The notes under the pieces: generated by a model
What the model was told of the DNA's origin: nothing
Seen by the model: the letters and a program-made list of their open reading frames with translations, nothing else
Databases searched by the model: none
Shown here: in pieces, positions 58,301 through 64,000 of the stretch
Numbering within the stretch: the first letter of the stretch is position 1
Layout: every line of letters starts with the position of its first letter
NCBI GenBank assembly: GCA_036346395.1
Contig: CM070609.1
Span: 30,819,223 to 30,883,222 of the forward strand
DNA: 64,000 bases
Reading direction: 5' to 3'
DNA from: Hsuehochloa calcarea
Lineage: Eukaryota > Streptophyta > Magnoliopsida > Poales > Poaceae
Translations under genes and position numbers: made by a program

Positions 58301-61300
58301 CATAATTGTGCAAAATTTAAAAAACTGACAACAATACAAGTTCTTATGCACCTGTACTTACTAAGACCCAGGGGAAAAAAAACCGGCCAGTTAGGCGGTA
58401 ACTGGATTTCCCGTTGGGGACCAGGTGAACAGTAACCGACCAGAAAATTTGAATTTTTTAATGCATAATGCACTTCCTAGGTTAGTTTAGACCTATTTTG
58501 TGCTAGATTACGTATTGTATGAGCTAAATATGCTTGAATTATTGTTTCTGGACGGTTTGTACTTCATATGAGCTAAATATGCTAGATTACGTATTGTATG
58601 AACTAAATATGAGCTAAATATGCTAGATTACGTATTGTATGAGCTAAATATGCACTACATTAAACACTTTCTAATTCAAAATTTGTCAATTCAAAATTCC
58701 AGCCAGTTTTTCCGGTTTTTCTGACCAGTTTTTCCGGTAACCGATCGGTTACTAGTCTGGTCCGTTTTCAAACTCCGCAATTCAAATTACAGATTTTGAA
58801 CTTTGTCTGGTTTTTTTCTGGAATTTCCAGTAATCGGCCAGTTACCGGTACTGTCCGCCAAGCGGGATTTGTCCGGGTAACGGTTTTTGGATCCCTGCTA
58901 AGACCTACTTTTTGTTAATACTCGAAGGTTTAGAAACAGTCCTACATGGATGCAGCAGTGTGAAAGGCAAATAAACACATTAACACCACTATTTTGCTAA
59001 GGATTAAATTAATATTTTTCTTTAGTAGCACAGAAATGTGCCATAGAACCTGAATGGGTGGTCTGAATTATAGAAAGCCGGTTTATTTGCCTGTGCAATC
59101 ACAACATCAAAGAGCTCCCTCCAGGAATTCCCATCGAAATGCTGATCCTGCTTAATCAAATAATGAAAATTCAAGTTGACACTACATGACTATGTGAGTG
59201 CACAAAACACAAAAAGAATAGCTCTTGAGAGAGAAAACATGTCATATAAAGACATTTTCTATTTGGAATTACCGTCTTCATGAAGAAAATTACAAGAACA
59301 CAAGAAAAAAATTCTCCACACTAGTAGGGGAAAAACAAGCTCTTAATGAAATCTGGAAACAAGGAACAATGTACATGCAAAATATTTGCTTGTTAGTTGT
59401 TAGTTTTAAGACTGTGTCAAGTACATTTACTAGAACAGTCTCTTGCCAATGGTGTGATGGTGAAAAAAATATTCGATATCAAATTCTCAACTAAAAGTTG
59501 ACCCAAAACAAAATTTCATGGCAGAACTGTGAAAAGTAAAAACAAGTGTATGCTACGCATCGACAAAGCATAAAAGAAGATTTAAAGGACCTCTAGCAAA
59601 TAACTCATCCCTCCATCCACAAAGTAGAAAGGTGAGTTGGTGAGAAGAAATAGCTTTTTCCCCTTCTCTCTTAGCATCTTTAAGAAACGGAATACCTGAC
59701 TCTGCGGGTCACAGATGAGGCAATGGTCTTAGAGCTGCGTACTTGCATTGGTAAAAAACATCACCATCTCAAGAAAAATTATATAACTGAATAAAAGAAT
59801 GTCAGAAGACGAAAAACAGTATCAGGTTAAAGGATTGGTATACAAAATTTCAGCCAAAAATAAGGGGGTAAAAGCAATATGCCAACAAGAACCAGGAAAA
59901 GCGGTACCGCCTACATTTTTTATCAGAAATTTCTGTGGCTCAGAAAGAATTTTCCTGTGAATTAAACCACTTCTGTGGACATGCTGAATCGATTGGTTTA
60001 CATCCTCATATACATAAGAGGCATCGAACTCCAACTTGGCATCTACAAAATGCTGAACAATATCAGCAATGAGGCATGCCTGTGAAGAAATGAACATGTT
60101 CTTACTGTTAGAAACAATCAATGAAAAAGCCAGTACAATTGTGCTATATAATCTCATAATAATTCTTTAAGCTAAACATATTATGTGATAATATAATTGA
60201 GTGCAGGATAACTATCGATGTTTTTATGCGCTACACATTGTTTTAAATACCGTGCTATAGCGGTCAAGGTACCCCGAGCGCTACATATCGATTGTTGTTA
60301 TGGTTTACTGCAATATCGCCGATATATCGGGCCGATACACACACTATCCGCTATAAGCTATATCAGCGCTACTGCCCAAGAACGTTCAAACTACCTCTGA
60401 CATAGGGGTGTGCCTCTTGATTTGGTAACATCCATTAATACCGGCCATTCCATTGGTTGGGCTTCCATATTCCCACCTAATCCAATTAATTAATCTTCAT
60501 ATTACCACAAATTCCAGCTGTGCTAGTTAATAACATTCCATCTCTTAGCAAACCTATGTTATCAAAGTAGAAAGAGAAAACAAGCAGCAAGCACAGATTC
60601 TCCACGTGGACAGAAAAGAAGGAATGAAGGGGATGTTGATTTCCCATTTTGTTCGTCAGAGGGTGAATATTGATTAACAAAACACTATGTGGCTTTTATG
60701 ATTTTGATGTTATCTTAGATATAGACATGTGGGATTTGATATTTTGGATGTTTTATGCAAATTATGCCTGAGACTTTGTAGTTTAAGATTTAAGTATTTT
60801 TATATTTTTAATGTTTCACAGTTGAGCATGTAGCACCCACTATATCTCCAATATACGCTATCCGCTATAAAAAATAGTCCACCGCTACGCTTCCGCTACC
60901 CGCTATTTAAAACCTTGCCGCTACAACATAGGGTGTATAGGTGCAAAATGTATTTCAATAAGGGAGGTGACTAGGTGAGAACTGAGAACAGCGTGCACAA
61001 TTAGCTGCTCAAGAAGAATGATCAAATACACATAAATATTATTGTATGAATACTCAACAGATAAAATATACATAACCTATAAAGAAAGTTTAACAAAACA
61101 GGAGATATTATGTGCCACTACTTAGTCCACATATATGTAAGGCAACTAATAATGATTTACTACTTCAAAAGTAAATTGCTATGACATGAAAAGAAGAGAA
61201 CAGAATAAATATGAGAGAAGGTTTGGATCAATTCAAAAGTACCTCACTAAAACAGAAGACATCCATCAGCCCAACAAGCTGATGAGCTTGATCTCTGCCG

Positions 61301-62485
61301 ATATGTCGTGTACCATAGAGTTCTTTTATCTCAGTCAAGCTCAGCTGATAAACAAACATCCAGATAAGAACTCGTAGCTCATTGAGAAACACATTTTACA
61401 TAATGTAATTGTTTGGTTGGTGACAGCAAAGAGCAGCGTAAATAAAAGATGACAAACTAAATTCAGATCAGCTGAATTCAGATCAGCTGAAAAGAGAAGT
61501 TTGCAAACTATCCTAGCAAACGCTTGAATTACCCAATGGCCCAAGCTAAAATTCAACAGGCAACCAGTGGAAGGGGAAGGCAACCAATTACAAACAAAAT
61601 GATCACATTATAGCGAAAACCTACATATTTAGATATGAATACCCCAAAGATAAATTAGTGAATGCCTCACCTTCCGCCTCCCAAAGAAGCAACCATCTGG
61701 TTCAATAGACCCAAAGAAATCAAGCTTCAGAAGGCACCCTTTTAGTTTGTCATAGTAAAGGCCCCTGATGGGAAAGCTGAGGTCGTACTCGTACTGCAAG
61801 CAACTCTCCGGATACTTGAACTGCACAAAGCATCACCTCCGCTCACAACCCACAAACTCACGATTCATCATTCAAGCAAATCAATTAAAAGTGCATCAGA
61901 AGCCGTGAACAGCCAAACCTCATTGACCAAGTGCTTCTTGGCGAGATCATAGATCAAGCACTGCAGGTGCTCGGAGTAGTGCGACAGCGTGTAGTCGTAG
62001 TCGAAGCCATAGACTTGCAGGTCGTCGAGCTTGACGTTCTTGTTCACATAAATGCCTGAGACCCGCGACCCAACCCCACCAAATCAAGAACCATTTTCCG
62101 GACATTTTTAAAGCAAGAACTGAATGTTTTTAGGTAGAGTGAACATCCAAACCACGCGGGTTCATCTTGGGCATGTCCTTGATGGCGACGGGGATGCTGA
62201 GGTAGTTGCGCTTGGCGTCCTCGAACTCGCGGCGGATGCGCTCGATCTCATCCTCGCCGGCGCCGGACCCCAGCGTGGAGGAGAGCGTGCACAGCGCGCG
62301 GAGACCTGGAACCAACCCCACCCACGAAGCAGTCAGCCCCAGCCCCACAGCGGCATTACGTCGAACGGCTTGAAGGCAACGAACGCAGTGACCGACCGAC
62401 CTCGCCAGGATCTGGGCGCCGTCCTGGACACCGCCGGCGAGAGGGACCCAGAGACGAGGAGGCGGAGACGCGCTGCCGCAGCCAT
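55317..62485 (-). CDS. HAD-superfamily 5'-nucleotidase (IMP/GMP-specific cN-II type), complete, 13 exons
   Basis: Exons in coding order: 62401-62485, 62153-62305, 61919-62055, 61671-61820, 61243-61344, 59915-60079, 59591-59695, 59050-59147, 58130-58253, 57653-57742, 57174-57218, 55708-56025, 55317-55346. They sum to 1602 nt, exactly 533 codons plus TAG, with all GT..AG sites in phase. Catalytic motifs of the HAD IG / cytosolic 5'-nucleotidase family are complete: motif I FDYDYTL (Asp98 nucleophile, Asp100), motif II LLTNS (Thr283), motif III lysine in ANKPAFY (Lys321), and motif IV GDHLLSD (Asp379, Asp384). It should dephosphorylate purine nucleoside monophosphates. The first 30 residues (MAAAARLRLLVSGSLSPAVS..) are Arg/Ser/Ala rich without acids, suggesting an organelle transit peptide (inference). 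Introns host two hAT-type elements and an LTR-like insertion. Confidence 0.93.
56697..57100 (-). mobile_element. Solo-LTR-like insertion in intron 11 of the 5'-nucleotidase gene
   Basis: On the minus strand: AGTTATGTTGCATTAGTTGG, a TATA-like TCTATATTTAGGAG, CTATATGAGGAGGCC, then AATAGTCTCTCTCATCTG and an end CATCACA. This is the layout of a short copia-type LTR. The far end and target duplication were not resolved. Intron splice sites are not affected. Confidence 0.4.
58361..58905. mobile_element. hAT-type non-autonomous element in intron 8 of the 5'-nucleotidase gene
   Basis: Element 58369-58897 (529 bp) starts CAGGGGAAAAAAAACCGG and ends CGGTTTTTGGATCCCTG, i.e. CAGGG-type terminal inverted repeats. 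It is flanked by a perfect 8-bp target duplication CTAAGACC (58361-58368 and 58898-58905). Ends and duplication length are diagnostic of hAT transposons. Inside, CTAGATTACGTATTGTATGA is repeated three times (58502-58660). No transposase frame. Confidence 0.85.
60228..60925. mobile_element. Second hAT-like non-autonomous element, intron 5 of the 5'-nucleotidase gene
   Basis: Element 60236-60917 (682 bp) starts CATTGTTTTAAATACCG and, read inversely from the other side, CAAGGTTTTAAATAGCGGG. Both ends carry CGCTATA/TATAGCG-rich sub-terminal repeats. The flanks GCGCTACA and CCGCTACA are an 8-bp duplication with one mismatch. No transposase frame. Confidence 0.7.
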
Positions 62486-63330
62486 TGAGGTCGGTCGGTC
62501 GGTCGCCGGCGAGAAAAGGAAGGGAGAGAATAAGGCGGGAGACGGCTGGTTTTCCTAGGCGAGGAGGCGACAGTGGAAAGCCGTGCGGGAGTAAACAAGC
62601 TGCCACGACGGGCCGGCTGTACGACCTGCGGTCTCCCTGACGTGCGGGCCCGGAGGTACGGGCCTTGCAGCGAGCGAGCTCGTCGCTCCCTCGTGAGAAC
62701 GGAGCCTTTTTTCGCGGTCTGCTAAAGCCCGAACCGCTCACCGCTCTCCAAGACAGAACCTCGTGAAAGTGAAACGGCCGAAGAGAAACCTCTAAAGGTA
62801 GTCTTTTCTTCTCTCAAGGTGGCCTACCACCCAACCGCCCGACGCGCAGCCCAACCCCGCGTGGCCGATTCAGCCGCCCTTACCCGAGCAGCCGAGCCGT
62901 GCGCACGGGCTACAATTAGGCGGCTGACGGCCCAATTCACTCGCACAAGCGCGTGGGCGTCGCTGACGCGACAACGCTCCACTCAGACGCCCAGGCACTA
63001 CGCTCCTGCGGCCCACGTTGTGCCGCACTCCCCCGCGCACGGCAGAAGGATACGTCCGCGCCGCACGTTGGTCTACCATCACGGCGCAAATAGCCCGCGG
63101 GCACAAGCGGCGCCACCTTCCGACCATCCGACGAGCCGGGGCCTTCCGACTGGGCTCCCGTGTTAGCGGCGGGCGGGCGGCGAAGCGCAAAAATCCCCAG
63201 CCTTGCATGACTTCTAGTACTCGCTGACTCAGCGACACGTGACGCCGAATAGATGGGAACGACTAAGAAAAAGGCTTTCAGCAACTTCTGGAACGTGCCC
63301 AGATTTTTCGAGTTTTTACTCATTTAATGA
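62486..63330 (-). promoter_or_regulatory. GC-rich upstream region of the 5'-nucleotidase gene
   Basis: Contains the 5' leader and presumably the promoter. No clear TATA box. Rich in CpG and CGCTC/GACGCG boxes, as in TATA-less housekeeping promoters. Long frames on both strands reflect GC content. Confidence 0.45.
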
Positions 63331-63332
63331 GT

Positions 63333-63606
63333 TTTAAAACAAAATAGCAAAAATATATCCCCACAAATATAATAGTAAAAATAACATTTCTACCACACGA
63401 AAACGTTGTCGAGATAGGGACATGAGGCTGCGTGTTATTTGGCGACAGGCGTTTGCCGCGTACCCAGATCATGGTAGACCACCTGCTGCTAACCAAAGTG
63501 TGGCAGGTCGCTTGCGCATGTCCCCTGTCGCCACGTTTTCGCGTGATGCAGATGTCATTTTCGCCATTTAGGTTGGGGTTATTTTTGTCATTTCGCTTCA
63601 AAAACG
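63333..63606. mobile_element. Foldback (long inverted repeat) MITE
   Basis: Arms of about 90 bp at 63333-63432 and 63512-63606 are inverted copies of each other (ACGAAAACGTTGTCGAGATA against GCGAAAACGTGGCGACAGGG read inversely; CAAAAATAT against CAAAAATAACC). The central loop is about 80 bp. No coding capacity, and a target duplication was not identified. Confidence 0.55.
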
Positions 63607-63768
63607 TGCTAAATATGGAGAAAAAAAAATCAGATTTTTCGCGTAGGAATTAGAGTTTTTGGTTAAAATGGCATCGTTGACGTACGCAATAACGAAACTA
63701 GCCCTTTGCGCTCATCCGTGCTCTGGAGGACTGGATTTGCCGAGTACACGACACATGGCGAATCCAGT

Positions 63769-63897
63769 CCCAAGGGTGCAAAAATGCCTCATCCAATCCC
63801 TAAGGGTGCGAAAATACCTTGATCGGCCCCAAGAGTGCGAAAATACCGTCGTTCAGACCTAGGGTAGCGAAAATATGTATTTCTGTCCCTTAGGGGT
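63769..63897. repeat. About 30-bp imperfect tandem repeat
   Basis: Units AGGGTGCRAAAATRCCT... begin at about 63771, 63801, 63831 and 63860, a 29-31 bp period, four copies. Non-coding. Confidence 0.75.
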
Positions 63898-64000
63898 ACA
63901 TATTCTCTCTTCTAGAAAAGTATTATTTGTAGATATTTTTAAATATAGAAAATAAGCTCCAAAAATTATGTTTTTTGCGAATGCTCTTTATATAGTGTAC

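Noticed and set aside
62124..62741. Long frames on both strands over the first exons of the 5'-nucleotidase gene
   Set aside because: They read through the intron between 62306 and 62400 and are GC-driven. The spliced model is fully in phase and explains the conservation.

Overview
The window is nuclear DNA from a grass (Poaceae), probably rice-like or a related genus. Three things point there: intron-rich genes with canonical plant GT..AG splice sites, a glycine-rich cell-wall protein gene of the grass type, and dense nested LTR retrotransposons (Ty1/copia and Ty3/gypsy Tat type) with hAT-type MITEs. The species cannot be fixed from sequence alone.

Layout. 1-5.3 kb: repeat-derived DNA around a small glycine-rich secreted-protein gene (minus strand, frame broken) with its own TATA box. 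5.3-9.0 kb: 3' half of a copia element (minus). 9.0-21.2 kb: a decayed Ty3/gypsy Tat-lineage element (plus) with one recognisable LTR, a tRNA-primer-type site, broken gag-pol, and a long 3' region carrying an intron-containing gene on the opposite strand (putative gypsy-type transposon domain followed by coiled coil). 21.2-25.5 kb: anonymous DNA with a 64-bp tandem duplication and a GC-rich element with inverted ends. 25.5-37.1 kb: a copia element, probably SIRE/Maximus type (minus), flanked by the 5-bp duplication GAACC. It has no integrase, and a third LTR sits inside it in inverted orientation, giving a palindrome of about 3.6 kb. 37.4-45.3 kb: a related element (minus), flanked by CAAGT, with gag only and no pol. 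45.7-46.6 kb: a truncated MAD2 (spindle checkpoint) pseudogene. 48.3-54.6 kb: GEX2, a gamete-expressed membrane protein with filamin/Ig-like repeats (16 exons, plus). 55.3-62.5 kb: a complete 13-exon HAD-family IMP/GMP-type 5'-nucleotidase gene (minus, 533 codons plus stop), convergent with GEX2 and carrying two hAT-type non-autonomous elements and an LTR-like insertion in its introns. 62.5-64 kb: GC-rich upstream DNA, a foldback MITE and a short-period tandem repeat.

How it fits together. Only the two genes at the right end look intact. The rest is a retrotransposon graveyard. The two neighbouring SIRE-like elements share primer site, polypurine tract, LTR plan and 3' non-coding region, but neither encodes integrase, so both would have depended on enzymes from elsewhere. 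The most notable structures are the LTR inverted repeat (a possible hairpin-RNA/siRNA source), the clusters of an 11-bp GGTC-S-GACC odd palindrome in these LTRs, and the antisense gene inside the Tat element. Many coding remnants carry single-base shifts, so some frame breaks may be consensus errors rather than biology.
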